In this document: piece after piece, positions 23,848-32,729 of the stretch
Layout: every line of letters starts with the position of its first letter
How positions within the stretch are numbered: the first letter of the stretch is position 1
Assembly: GCF_025398155.2 (NCBI RefSeq)
Contig: NZ_CP104562.2
Span: 3,100,001 to 3,164,000, forward strand
DNA: 64,000 nucleotides
Direction of reading: 5' to 3'
Source: Roseateles amylovorans
GTDB taxonomy: Bacteria; Pseudomonadota; Gammaproteobacteria; Burkholderiales; Burkholderiaceae_C
Translations under genes and position numbers: made by a program
The notes under the pieces: model-generated
Databases searched by the model: none
What the model saw: only the letters and a program-made list of their open reading frames with translations
Told to the model about the DNA's origin: nothing

Positions 23848-25443
23848 TCAAACCGTCGCTGGCGTCGCCGGAGCCCCGGGCCTGGACGCGACGCCATACC
23901 GTGCCAGGTATTGCGCATGCGTGGGCATCTGCCGCACGGTGTGTTCGATCCGCTGGCGGATGTCTTCGAGGAACTGTGACAGCTCCGCATCACCCATCAG
24001 GTCGGCGGACGGATGGTGCTGCTCCGGCATCAGGCCCTGGCCCAGCATGACCTGCACCCAGGAGTTGTCCGCAAACAGCTCGAACGGCATGCGGACCACC
24101 CGCCCGCTCTCGCGGAACAAGGCCAGCCGGTGGCGCAGGGTGTCGGGGATGTCCATCCGGCGGCAGTCCCGCCACAGCGGCGCATCGTCGCGCTGGGTGA
24201 GGTGGTAGTGCAGCACGATGAAATCGCGGATGTGCGCCATCTCCTCATTCATCTGCCGGTTGTATTCATCGACATCGGACTGCCGGATGCCGTCCTTGGG
24301 GAACAGCTGCATCAGCCGGATGGCGCTGCGCTGGATCAGGTGGATGCTGGTCGATTCCAACGGCTCCAGGAAGCCGCTCGCCAGCCCCACGCCGATGCAA
24401 TTGCGTGACCAGACCACCTCCCGCTGGCCCGGCTGGAACCGGATCACGCGCGGCTCGGTCAGGCGCTCGCCGTCGAGGTGGCGGAGCAGGGTGTCCCGCG
24501 CCTGCGCCTCGTCGACATACCGGCTGCTGAAGACCACGCCGTTGCCCACACGGTGCTGCAGCGGGATCTGCCACTGCCAGCCCCAGGGATGGGCGATCGA
24601 CCGGGTGTAGGGCACCGGCTCGCGCACCGAGGCGGTCTGCACCGCGACCGCGCTGTCGCAGGGCAGCCAGTGCGACCAGTCTTCATAGGGCACTCCCAGC
24701 GTCTGTCCCAGCAGCAGCGAGCGCATGCCGGTGCAGTCGATGAAGAGATCGCCCTCGATGACCGCGCCGTCCTGCAGCCGCAGCGCATGCAGGTCGCCAT
24801 CCGGATGGCGCAGCACCTCGGCGATCTTGCCCTCGATGCGTCGTACGCCGAAGCCTTCGCTGAAGCGGCGCAGATACCCGCCGTAGAGCGTGGCGTCGAG
24901 ATGGAAGGCGTAGTTGAGTTCATCCCCGCGCGGATCGGGCTGATGGGCGAAGCGGCCTTCCTGCGCGGCGCGCAGCTCCAGGCAGTAGTCGCCATAGTCG
25001 CCCGCGAGGACGCGCTCCCGTCCCTTGTGCCAGAAATGCTGGAAACCGGCGGTCCAGTGGTCGCGTCCGGACTCCCCGAACGAATGGATGTAGTCCTGGC
25101 CGAGATCGCGCCAGCTTTCGAACTGGATGCCCAGCTTGAAGGTGGCCTGGGTGGCGGCCATGAACTCGCGTTCGTCGATGCCCAGCAAGCGATGGAAGGT
25201 GAGCATGGTGGGGATGGTGGCTTCGCCCACGCCCACCGTGCCGATCTCGTCGGACTCCACCAGCCGGATGTCCAGCAGCCGGCCCAGGATCTTGGCGATG
25301 CAGGCGGCCATCATCCAGCCGGCGGTGCCGCCCCCGGCGATCACCACCCGGCGTACTGGTCGACGGGGCGAGACGAGGGCATCGCTGCGCGGGGCCGCGA
25401 TCTCGGAGGGGGACGGACTGCCGTGCGGTGAGGAGGCGGTCAT
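23848..25443 (-). CDS. FAD-dependent halogenase of the tryptophan halogenase family
   Basis: This 531-residue flavin-dependent halogenase has the FAD-binding GGGTAGWM at about 37-44, the VGVGEATIPTM block, the catalytic Lys in TFKLGIQ (Lys103), the diagnostic WxWxIP in HPWGWQWQIP and the Glu-Ser pair in FLEPLESTSIHL. All residues needed for hypohalous acid chemistry are present. The natural substrate is unknown; family members in TonB-receptor clusters do not always use tryptophan. It is last in a TonB receptor, cupin, halogenase series, 10 bases after the cupin gene. No free-flavin reductase gene is nearby. Confidence 0.9.
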   Translation of the reverse strand: MTASSPHGSPSPSEIAAPRSDALVSPRRPVRRVVIAGGGTAGWMMAACIAKILGRLLDIRLVESDEIGTVGVGEATIPTMLTFHRLLGIDEREFMAATQATFKLGIQFESWRDLGQDYIHSFGESGRDHWTAGFQHFWHKGRERVLAGDYGDYCLELRAAQEGRFAHQPDPRGDELNYAFHLDATLYGGYLRRFSEGFGVRRIEGKIAEVLRHPDGDLHALRLQDGAVIEGDLFIDCTGMRSLLLGQTLGVPYEDWSHWLPCDSAVAVQTASVREPVPYTRSIAHPWGWQWQIPLQHRVGNGVVFSSRYVDEAQARDTLLRHLDGERLTEPRVIRFQPGQREVVWSRNCIGVGLASGFLEPLESTSIHLIQRSAIRLMQLFPKDGIRQSDVDEYNRQMNEEMAHIRDFIVLHYHLTQRDDAPLWRDCRRMDIPDTLRHRLALFRESGRVVRMPFELFADNSWVQVMLGQGLMPEQHHPSADLMGDAELSQFLEDIRQRIEHTVRQMPTHAQYLARYGVASRPGAPATPATV

Positions 25444-25453
25444 GGGGATGCTC

Positions 25454-26476
25454 TCAGCGGTGAAGTCGGTTCAGCAGATGGGCGCGCAGGTGCTGCGCGC
25501 CGTCGGGCGTCAGCGGTGCCAGCACATGGCGGGCATGCGGGGGAATGTGGGCAGCGGTGCGCTCGTCGGCTTGGAAAACATAGTGATCGAACACGCCCTG
25601 CCACGCGCGACGCTGCGGCGCCGGCAGATCGCGCAGCGTCATCAAGGCCAGCATCAGCGCGGCGACCGGCGAGTCCATGTGCGCCGGCGATTGGCGCCAC
25701 CAGTAGTTCACCAGCACATTGAAATCGTCCAGAGCTTCCACCTGGTGCCACCACATGCTGGGGATGTAGATCGCATCGCCTGGATGCAGCTCGGCCACCT
25801 GGGCATGGGCCAGCGCTTCGGCGAAGCGGGGATGGCGTTCGAAGTCGGGCTGATTCAGGTCCACCAGGCTCACCGGTTGGCCGGCCAGGGTGAAGTCGAT
25901 CGGACCGATGTAGAGGTTGGGCAGTTGCTCCGGCGGGAACAGGGTGAAGCGCCGCCGTCCGGCGGTGACGCAGGCCAGGTTGTCCGGCAGGTCGTAATGC
26001 GGCGCGATCCGGGTGCGGTTGCCCAGCCAGACGCTGACGAGGGCGTCCGACCCGCCGGGTGCCGCGCTCAGGTCCAGGTCGTTGTGGCGGCGAAAGCCCG
26101 GCAGCACGTCCTCGACCGTGGTGGAGCCGACGTAATAGCAGGGCGGTCGAGGTTCGCCCTTGAGGGCCAGCAGCGCCGCCATCACCGCCGGGAGCGGCGC
26201 ATCCTGGCGCTGGAAGTTCACGCCGGTGAGGTCGTCGTTGTAGAAGATGCGACCGTCGATCTCCGGCGCGCCGGCCATCACCGCCACCGGCGCGCCGGCG
26301 CCGCAGCGGCCCAGGTAGTCCACGGCCGCCTGATCGGACGATCGGCCCGCTGCCACCGCCGGCCAGTGGGCGGTGAATCCCCGCAGCACGACGGGCTCGG
26401 CGGCTTCCACCAGCCCGCGCGGCAGCACGCCCGGCTGGCATTGAGCGGAGAGATGAAGCTCGCGAATCGGTGTCAT
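25454..26476 (-). CDS. Cupin-like (JmjC-type) protein
   Basis: This 340-residue protein of the cupin-8/JmjC-like family is predicted to be an Fe(II)/2-oxoglutarate oxygenase or a binding protein derived from one. Metal ligands are visible: His-x-Asp in PHYDLPDN and a distal His in SMWWHQVEAL, with GDAIYIPS just before it. The DDLTGVNFQRQ block near residue 80 is typical of the proteins found with TonB receptors and halogenases. ATG 26476 (MTPIREL) is preferred over in-frame ATGs at 26491 and 26545, though no clear ribosome site separates them. The target of the oxygenation is not known. Confidence 0.78.
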   Translation of the reverse strand: MTPIRELHLSAQCQPGVLPRGLVEAAEPVVLRGFTAHWPAVAAGRSSDQAAVDYLGRCGAGAPVAVMAGAPEIDGRIFYNDDLTGVNFQRQDAPLPAVMAALLALKGEPRPPCYYVGSTTVEDVLPGFRRHNDLDLSAAPGGSDALVSVWLGNRTRIAPHYDLPDNLACVTAGRRRFTLFPPEQLPNLYIGPIDFTLAGQPVSLVDLNQPDFERHPRFAEALAHAQVAELHPGDAIYIPSMWWHQVEALDDFNVLVNYWWRQSPAHMDSPVAALMLALMTLRDLPAPQRRAWQGVFDHYVFQADERTAAHIPPHARHVLAPLTPDGAQHLRAHLLNRLHR

Positions 26477-26615
26477 GGACGGGGAGGGCATGGCGACGAG
26501 CTGGGCGAGGAGTGCGGGACGCAAGTCTAGGACCGATGCCGGCATGCCTGGATCACGGACAAGCCCTTAGATCCGGCCTGTGGTGCGGCCCCGGCCTCCC
26601 CGCGCCACAACGACA

Positions 26616-26648
26616 CCGGCGCGCGAATCACGAGGACTCGCGCGCCGG
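26616..26648 (-). other. Intercistronic hairpin between TonB receptor and cupin genes
   Basis: An 11-bp perfect stem, CCGGCGCGCGA pairing with TCGCGCGCCGG over 11 bases, lies after the TonB receptor stop. No T-run follows in the direction of transcription. It could stabilise the receptor mRNA or reduce read-through into the cupin and halogenase genes. Confidence 0.45.
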
Positions 26649-26693
26649 GCCGTCAGGCGGTGGGATGCCGCGCGCCGATCAAGTGGGGCTCGA

Positions 26694-29600
26694 TCAGAAC
26701 TTGTAGCGCAGTCCCAGCATGTAGCGCCGGCCGGTCTGGGTCACCGCCACCACTTCCTCCTTGGTCCGGCCATGCAGGCGCTGGACTTCGTCGGTCAGGT
26801 TGATCACCTCGCCCTGCACACTCAGGCGCTCGGTGAACTTGTAGCCCAGGCTGACATCCACCTGGCCATAAGCCTCGGTGTAGATCGGCGAGGAGCGACC
26901 CAGCGAATTGCCGTCGTTGAGCGCGGTGAGGAACTTGTCGCGCCAGTTGTAGGCCATCCGCACGCTGACCTTGTCGTTCTCATAGAAGCCGACCAGGTTG
27001 GCCGAATCGCTGAGACCGGGCAGCGCGTACTGCTCGGCGAAGCTGGTGCCGTCGTACTTCAGGCCCGACTTCACATGGGTGTAGTTGGCCGCCACGCCGA
27101 AGCCGGTCTGACCGAACGAATGCTGGATGTTCAGCTCGTAGCCGCTCAGCGAGTTGGAACGCTGGTTGGTCGGCGAAGTGATCTGGAAGGTCGCGATCGG
27201 ATCGTCCGCCTGGCCGGCGATGGTGCCCTGCGCATTGCCGTTGTCGTCAAAGCCGGTGCGCACCACGCCGTTGCGGCCGTTGTAGTTGTTCAGGATGTAG
27301 TTGCGGATGCAGGTCAGATCCTGGGCGCAGCCGCCGGTGCCCACCGCTTCGTTGTAGAGCCTGCCGCCGATCGGCGTGTGCAGGTTGAACGGCGTGGACG
27401 CGGTGATGCTGTTGCCGATGTAGTTGGCAATGTTCTTGCGGAAGAAACCGGCCGACAGGTAGCTGGACTTGGCGTAGTAGAACTCCAGCGACAGGTCGAA
27501 GTTCTTCGACTTCAGCGGCTTGAGCGCCGGATTGCCCTGGGCACCGGTGCCGCCGCTGACGCGGGCCAACTGGTCCAGCGTCTGACCGCCTTGGATGTCG
27601 CCCCAGCCCGGCCGGCCGATGGTCTGGCCATAGCTGGCGCGCAGCTTGACGCGGTCGGTCAGGTCGGCGTCCCAGTCGATGCTGGGCAGCCAGTAGCTGT
27701 ACTTGCCGTCCAGCGTGGTGAAGCCCGGATCACCCTTGAGCACCGTCAGCTCGTTGTTGGAGCCCCAGGTGATGCCGGTGGAGATCGGCACCAGCGCGGT
27801 CGACTTCACCTTGGTGGTCTCGTAGCGCATGCCCACGGTGGCGCTCATCGGCACGCCAAGTTCCCAGTCGCGGCTGTACTGCAGGAAGGCGCTGTTGGAC
27901 TTTTCCTGGGTGCGGCGGTCGGTGGAGAACTCGGTGGGCGCGAGGAACTTGGCCTCGTTGCCGTCGGCCTTGGCCGCCAGGTCGCGCACCGTTTTGAAGT
28001 CCCAGACGAAGAACTGGTTGAACAGCCGCGGATCGCTGCTGCCGCTGATATTGCTGAAGTACGGGCGCAGCGACTGCGGCATCCAGACCTGGTCCGGATA
28101 GTCCGCCGCGCTGGTGGCGCCGCCCCAGGTGTCGTTTTGCACGAAGCCGTAGGCCGAGCGGTTCTTGACCTTGGTGGCGCCCACGCCGAAGTCCAGCTTC
28201 GAGGCCTCGTCCAGCTTCCAGCTGCCGGTGACCTGTTGCTGGTCCACGCCCGACTTCATGTAGCTGTTGCGGAAGGACGAGCCGGTCACCAGTTGGCGCG
28301 ACGCATCCGCCGAGGTGCCGTCGATGATCAGGATCGGCAGATCCTTGGTGAAGTCGACGCTGGTGGTGCCGCGGTTGAAGCTGGCCGTGCCGATCACCGC
28401 ATTGGTGCCGTAAGGGCTGTCCGCGCCGGAGGTGGCGGTGGAGTGGTGGGCATCGAAGGCCAGCGACAGCCGGTCGCTGGCTTTCCATTCCAGGTTGAAG
28501 CCGGTCGACTGGTTCTTGTTCTTGACACCGAACTCGGCGCCGCCCATCGCCAGGTCGGCGGTGGCCGGCGTAATCGTTTCGGAGTAATAGGTTGGGCCGG
28601 CCACCGGACCGCTGGTCCAGGCGCTGCTCGACGGGCCGAAGTTGAACCAGGCGGACAGGTCGTTGCGCTTGGTGTGGATCTTGTTCTGCGATCCGGTGAA
28701 GTCCAGCGTCGCGGTGATGGCCTTGGTCGGCGCGAACTGGAAGGTCAGCTGGCCGTTGGTCCGCTCACGGCTGATGCCGTTCATGTTGTAGTTCAGGTTC
28801 TGCGGCAGCGAGTAGACATCGGTCGCACCGGGCCGGTTGACGATGTTCTCGGAGCCGGGCTGACCCGCCTGCGGAATCGTGCCGTAACCGGTTTCATTGC
28901 CGCGCTGCGGCCGCCAGCCGTTGGGCACGCCGGCCTGGTTGTAGCCGGAGTCGCGGCGCTGGAAGCTGCCGCTCAGCGCCACGCCGAACATGCCGTCGGC
29001 GAAGGTGGTGCTGTAGATGCCGGAGACCTCCGGCGTGACCTTGTCGCCCTTGAGCAACTCAGGCAGGTGCTTGTTCGATTCGTCGTAGACCGCCTTCACG
29101 CCGATGCTGGCGACCGTCTCGCGGGTGTCCAGCGGACGGGCGGTCTTGATGTTGATCGTCGCACCGATGCCGCCGGTGGGCGTGCTGGCGCGGCTGGTCT
29201 TGTAGACCTCCAGCGCGGCGATGGATTCCGCCGCGAGGTTGGCGAAGTCGAAGGCGCGCGAGTTGGAGGCGGACGTGTCGGCGATGCTGGACGCCGGCAT
29301 CTGGCGGCCGTTGAGCAACACCAGGTTGAAGTCGGGGCCCACGCCACGGACGGTGACCTTCGAGCCTTCGCCGTTGGAACGGTCGATGGACACGCCGCTG
29401 ATGCGCTGCATCGATTCGGCGAGGTTGGTGTCCGGGAACTTGCCGATGTCCTCGGCCACGATGCCGTCCACCACACCATGGGTGTTGCGCTTAAGGGTGA
29501 GCGAGCTGTCCAGCGAGCGGCGGATGCCGGAGACCACCACGGTCTCGATCTGCTGGGGCTGCTGGCCTTGGGCGGTATTGCCCGTGTTGGCTTGCGCGAC

Positions 29601-29795
29601 CTGCACGCTGGGCGCGGTGGCCTGGGCCGTTGCCGCAGTGGCCGCGGAGGCGGCGGCTGCAGGCGGCTCCGGCGCCTGTTGAGCCTGGGTGGCGACGGTG
29701 AAGAACAGCGTGGCACAGGCCACCGCCACGGGTTGGCGACGGGGCAGACCCGTGGGCAGGCGAAGTTGCCGCTGTCGGCTGGATTGGACGGTCAT
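26694..29795 (-). CDS. TonB-dependent outer-membrane receptor (Caulobacter/Xanthomonas type)
   Basis: This 1033-residue active transporter uses TonB energy to move ligands into the periplasm. It has a signal peptide at about 1-39, an Ala/Gln/Thr-rich segment, a TonB box in IETVVVSG, then a plug (EDIGKFPDTNLAESMQRISGVSIDR) and a beta-barrel that ends in an aromatic residue (MLGLRYKF). The SNGEGSKVTVRGVGPDFNLVLLNGRQM block is typical of receptors for carbohydrates in proteobacteria lacking SusD. Its LacI-type operator and neighbours argue for gluco-oligosaccharide uptake (inference). It leads a probable unit with the cupin-like and halogenase genes. Confidence 0.93.
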   Translation of the reverse strand: MTVQSSRQRQLRLPTGLPRRQPVAVACATLFFTVATQAQQAPEPPAAAASAATAATAQATAPSVQVAQANTGNTAQGQQPQQIETVVVSGIRRSLDSSLTLKRNTHGVVDGIVAEDIGKFPDTNLAESMQRISGVSIDRSNGEGSKVTVRGVGPDFNLVLLNGRQMPASSIADTSASNSRAFDFANLAAESIAALEVYKTSRASTPTGGIGATINIKTARPLDTRETVASIGVKAVYDESNKHLPELLKGDKVTPEVSGIYSTTFADGMFGVALSGSFQRRDSGYNQAGVPNGWRPQRGNETGYGTIPQAGQPGSENIVNRPGATDVYSLPQNLNYNMNGISRERTNGQLTFQFAPTKAITATLDFTGSQNKIHTKRNDLSAWFNFGPSSSAWTSGPVAGPTYYSETITPATADLAMGGAEFGVKNKNQSTGFNLEWKASDRLSLAFDAHHSTATSGADSPYGTNAVIGTASFNRGTTSVDFTKDLPILIIDGTSADASRQLVTGSSFRNSYMKSGVDQQQVTGSWKLDEASKLDFGVGATKVKNRSAYGFVQNDTWGGATSAADYPDQVWMPQSLRPYFSNISGSSDPRLFNQFFVWDFKTVRDLAAKADGNEAKFLAPTEFSTDRRTQEKSNSAFLQYSRDWELGVPMSATVGMRYETTKVKSTALVPISTGITWGSNNELTVLKGDPGFTTLDGKYSYWLPSIDWDADLTDRVKLRASYGQTIGRPGWGDIQGGQTLDQLARVSGGTGAQGNPALKPLKSKNFDLSLEFYYAKSSYLSAGFFRKNIANYIGNSITASTPFNLHTPIGGRLYNEAVGTGGCAQDLTCIRNYILNNYNGRNGVVRTGFDDNGNAQGTIAGQADDPIATFQITSPTNQRSNSLSGYELNIQHSFGQTGFGVAANYTHVKSGLKYDGTSFAEQYALPGLSDSANLVGFYENDKVSVRMAYNWRDKFLTALNDGNSLGRSSPIYTEAYGQVDVSLGYKFTERLSVQGEVINLTDEVQRLHGRTKEEVVAVTQTGRRYMLGLRYKF

Positions 29796-30100
29796 CTTGT
29801 CTCCTTGTTATGTCTCAGTCTTGGCCCGGCCCGCGTCTGTGTGCGGACCGTTGTGATGCAGGGCAAGCTGGATTCGGATCCGGTGCGGGCGCAGCTCGTG
29901 TGGCCGCTGGTTCCCGTCGCTCCGGCACTTTCCCACCGCCCGGACACGCGTCGTCGACGCAGGTCCGGCTGTTGTGAAAGCGCTTTCAGAATTTAACCGC
30001 TTCGGTCCGGTGTCCTCTACTGACTTTCCCTAGCGAATGGATCGCGCCACTCGGACGCGGGGTATTGCGAATGGATCGATGGACGGTCGTGCTGCGGCAC
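29796..30100 (-). promoter_or_regulatory. Promoter region of the TonB receptor gene
   Basis: The 305-base gap carries the operator at 29975-29988 and, on the minus strand, AAGGAGACAA shortly before the receptor ATG. No other feature is visible. Confidence 0.55.
29975..29988. promoter_or_regulatory. LacI-family operator upstream of the TonB receptor
   Basis: An exact copy of TGAAAGCGCTTTCA, centred about 186 bp before the receptor start. The same perfect 14-mer is found before GH30 and before the ABC importer. Confidence 0.8.
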
Positions 30101-31180
30101 TCAAGCGGCAGCGCGGGCAGGCGGATCGACCGCGCGAGCCTCGGCATCGAAGCCCAGGGCTTCCTGCGGTTGGGCGATCACCTGCACGACCTGGCCCTCG
30201 GTCAGCGACGTCGGGCTGGACGACAGCTTGGCGGTCAGCAGGCCGTCGACGCCCTCGACCCGCAGATGCAGGATCGAGACATCGCCCAGGTGCTCGGCCA
30301 GCACCACGCTGGCGGGCACGCCGTGGCCCCCGGTGGGCGCCAGCGCCAGGTGCTCCGGCCGCAGGCCGAGGCGTTGGGCGCGGCTGCTCTGGTCGCCGCC
30401 CAGGGCGGACCACAGCTGGCGGTGGGCGCCGGGCGCATTCGCCGCCGGACGTTCGATGAAGTTGATGCGCGGTGCGCCAAGGAAGCTCGCGACGAATTCA
30501 TTGGCGGGCCGGCGGTAAAGATCCATGGGCGCGCCCAACTGCTCGATGCGACCCTTGTTGAACACGGCGATGCGGTCCCCCATGGTCATTGCCTCCACCT
30601 GGTCGTGGGTGACATAGATCATGGTGGTGCCGAGCTGCTGATGCAGCCGGGTCAGCTCGATGCGCATGTCCACCCGCAGTGCGGCGTCCAGGTTGGACAG
30701 CGGCTCGTCGAACAGGAAGACCTTGGGCTTGCGCACGATTGCTCGGCCGATCGCCACTCGCTGGCGCTGGCCACCGGAGAGTTGCTTGGGCGTGCGATCC
30801 AGCAGGTCGGTGATGCGCAGGATCTCGGCGGTGCGGCGCACCTGGAGGTCGCGCTCGGCCCGGCCGATGCCGGCCATCTTCAGCGCGAAGCCCATGTTTT
30901 CCGCCACCGTCATGTGGGGATACAGCGCATAGCTCTGGAACACCATGGCCGCGCCGCGGTCGGCGGGTCGCAGGTCGTTGGCGCGCTGGCCGTCGATCAG
31001 CAGCTCGCCGCCGCTGATCTCCTCCAGCCCCGCGATCATCCGCAAGGTGGTGCTCTTGCCGCAGCCCGAGGGTCCGACGAACACCATGAACTCACCGTCG
31101 CGCACCTCCAGGTCCAGACCCTGGATGACCTCGCTCTGACCGTAGCGCTTGCGAATGCCGCGCAGCGTGACTTGTCCCAT
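30101..31180 (-). CDS. ATP-binding subunit of a carbohydrate ABC importer (UgpC/MsmK type)
   Basis: This 359-residue ATPase powers sugar uptake. The Walker A loop reads GPSGCGKST, the Q-loop lies in VFQSYALYPHM, the signature is LSGGQRQRVAIGRA, Walker B is KVFLFDEPLSNLD and the switch His lies in VTHDQVEAMT. The C-terminal third is the regulatory OB-fold domain of carbohydrate importers (NFIERP onward). AGGAG lies before ATG 31180, which decides the start against a longer open frame. It is the last gene of the importer operon, 16 bases after the GH1 gene. Confidence 0.93.
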   Translation of the reverse strand: MGQVTLRGIRKRYGQSEVIQGLDLEVRDGEFMVFVGPSGCGKSTTLRMIAGLEEISGGELLIDGQRANDLRPADRGAAMVFQSYALYPHMTVAENMGFALKMAGIGRAERDLQVRRTAEILRITDLLDRTPKQLSGGQRQRVAIGRAIVRKPKVFLFDEPLSNLDAALRVDMRIELTRLHQQLGTTMIYVTHDQVEAMTMGDRIAVFNKGRIEQLGAPMDLYRRPANEFVASFLGAPRINFIERPAANAPGAHRQLWSALGGDQSSRAQRLGLRPEHLALAPTGGHGVPASVVLAEHLGDVSILHLRVEGVDGLLTAKLSSSPTSLTEGQVVQVIAQPQEALGFDAEARAVDPPARAAA

Positions 31181-31196
31181 AAGCCGCTCCTGAAAT

Positions 31197-32561
31197 TCAG
31201 CCGCGTGCGGCCCGTTGCCGCAGCACGAAGTTGCGATAGGCCAGCGCACTGTCCTTGAGGGTGCGGCGCTGGGTGGCGTAGTCCACATGCACGATGCCGA
31301 AGCGCTTCTCGTAGCCCGAGGCCCATTCGAAGTTGTCCATCAGGCTCCACACCATGTAGCCGCCCATCGGCACGCCCTGGCGGATCGCCTCGCCCACGGC
31401 GGCGATGTGGGTGTCCAGATAGCGGGTGCGGTCCTCGTCATGGACCTGGCCGTCGGCGCCCACCGGATCCTTGAAGGCGCCGCCGTTCTCGGTCACATAC
31501 AGCCGCTTGATCGGATAGTCGCGGTGCAGTTGCACCAGCAGATCGGTCAGCCCTTGCGGATAGACCTCCCAGCCCATGTCGGTCAGCTCCAGGCCGCTGG
31601 TCTTGGGATCGAACGAGTTGTCCGCACTGACCATGCCGCGGGAGTAGTAGTTCACCCCCAGGAAGTCGATCGGCACATTGATCAGCGCCATGTCGCCGGC
31701 CTCGACATACGGCGCGGCATGGCCGAGGTCGTCCAGCACATCCTGCGGATAGGTGGCCTTGAACAGCGGGTCCATGTACCAGCGGCGGATGCGACCGTCT
31801 TCCAGCCGAGCCTTGGCGCGATCGGCCTCGGAATCGGTGGCGGGATACATCGGCGACAGGTTCAGCACGATGCCCAGCGAGGCTTTCACGCCCGCCGCCC
31901 GCATCGCCGTCACCGCCAGGCCATGGCTCAGCAGCAGGTGATGCGAGACCTGGGCCGCGATGCCGCGGTCCTTGATGCCGGGAGCGAAGATGCCGGTCTC
32001 ATGGCCGAGCTGGGCCATCACCCAGGGCTCGTTGTGGGTGGCGATCGAGACCACCCGGTCGCCCAGTCGCTCGGCGATGCCAAGGGCGTATTCCACGAAG
32101 CGATGCACGGTGGCCCGGTTCGCCCAGCCGCCCTGGTCCTGCAGCGCCTGCGGCAGATCCCAGTGGTTGAGGGTGAGGTAGGGCTTGATGCCGCGGGCGA
32201 TCAGGCCGTCCACCAGGCGCTCGTAGAAGGCCAGTCCGGCCTCGTTCCAGGCGCCGTCGCCGGTGGCGCGCACCCGGGGCCAGGAGACCGAAAAGCGGTA
32301 GGCCTGCACGCCCAGGTCGCGGATCATGTCCAGGTCGTCGTCCAGGCGCGCCACGTGGTCGCAGGCCACGTCGCCATTGCTGCCGTCGGCGATGGCGCCG
32401 GGCTGTCGGCAGAAGGTGTCCCAGATGGACGGACCCTTGCCATGGGCATCGGGTGCGCCTTCGATCTGGAACGCACTGGTGGCGACGCCCCAGATGAAGT
32501 CGGCAGGGAAGGCGGCGGCGGAGGCCGTCGGCAAGGCGAGGGTGGAAGCGTTGGAATCCAT
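31197..32561 (-). CDS. bglB: GH1 beta-glucosidase, cytoplasmic
   Basis: This 454-residue GH1 enzyme splits glucose from the non-reducing end of short beta-glucosides. It shows the family N-terminus FIWGVATSAFQIEGA, the acid/base Glu in ATHNEPWV, the nucleophile Glu in YVTENGGAF and the aglycone loop WSLMDNFEWASGYEKRFGIV. Length is standard and there is no signal peptide, so it acts on sugars delivered by the neighbouring ABC importer. It lies between the inner permease gene and the ATPase gene. Confidence 0.93.
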   Translation of the reverse strand: MDSNASTLALPTASAAAFPADFIWGVATSAFQIEGAPDAHGKGPSIWDTFCRQPGAIADGSNGDVACDHVARLDDDLDMIRDLGVQAYRFSVSWPRVRATGDGAWNEAGLAFYERLVDGLIARGIKPYLTLNHWDLPQALQDQGGWANRATVHRFVEYALGIAERLGDRVVSIATHNEPWVMAQLGHETGIFAPGIKDRGIAAQVSHHLLLSHGLAVTAMRAAGVKASLGIVLNLSPMYPATDSEADRAKARLEDGRIRRWYMDPLFKATYPQDVLDDLGHAAPYVEAGDMALINVPIDFLGVNYYSRGMVSADNSFDPKTSGLELTDMGWEVYPQGLTDLLVQLHRDYPIKRLYVTENGGAFKDPVGADGQVHDEDRTRYLDTHIAAVGEAIRQGVPMGGYMVWSLMDNFEWASGYEKRFGIVHVDYATQRRTLKDSALAYRNFVLRQRAARG

Positions 32562-32681
32562 CGAGGCAGGCGCGCGTGGCGCGTGGTGTGCGGGGAGAGC
32601 CGCCGGGGGACGGGTCGAAGGTCGAAAGTCGACGGGGCCGGCGGGGTTGGGGTCTTGGGCTGGCGAAGTGGCTGGCGTTGG

Positions 32682-32721
32682 GTGTTGGCGTGTTGCCGTG
32701 TGGGCGTGTTGGCGTGTTGGC
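32682..32721. repeat. Five 8-bp tandem repeats in the permease/GH1 gap
   Basis: GTGTTGGC, GTGTTGCC, GTGTGGGC, GTGTTGGC and GTGTTGGC run in register within the 168-base gap between the permease and beta-glucosidase genes. This is the widest gap in the operon. The repeat period matches that of the array at 22262. Confidence 0.75.
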
Positions 32722-32729
32722 CGGGTGCG

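Noticed and set aside
26580..29996. A very long open frame on the plus strand opposite the TonB receptor
   Set aside because: It is antisense to an unmistakable receptor. Long antisense frames are expected in GC-rich DNA and this one has no domain signature, only low-complexity Arg/Val/Gly-rich sequence.
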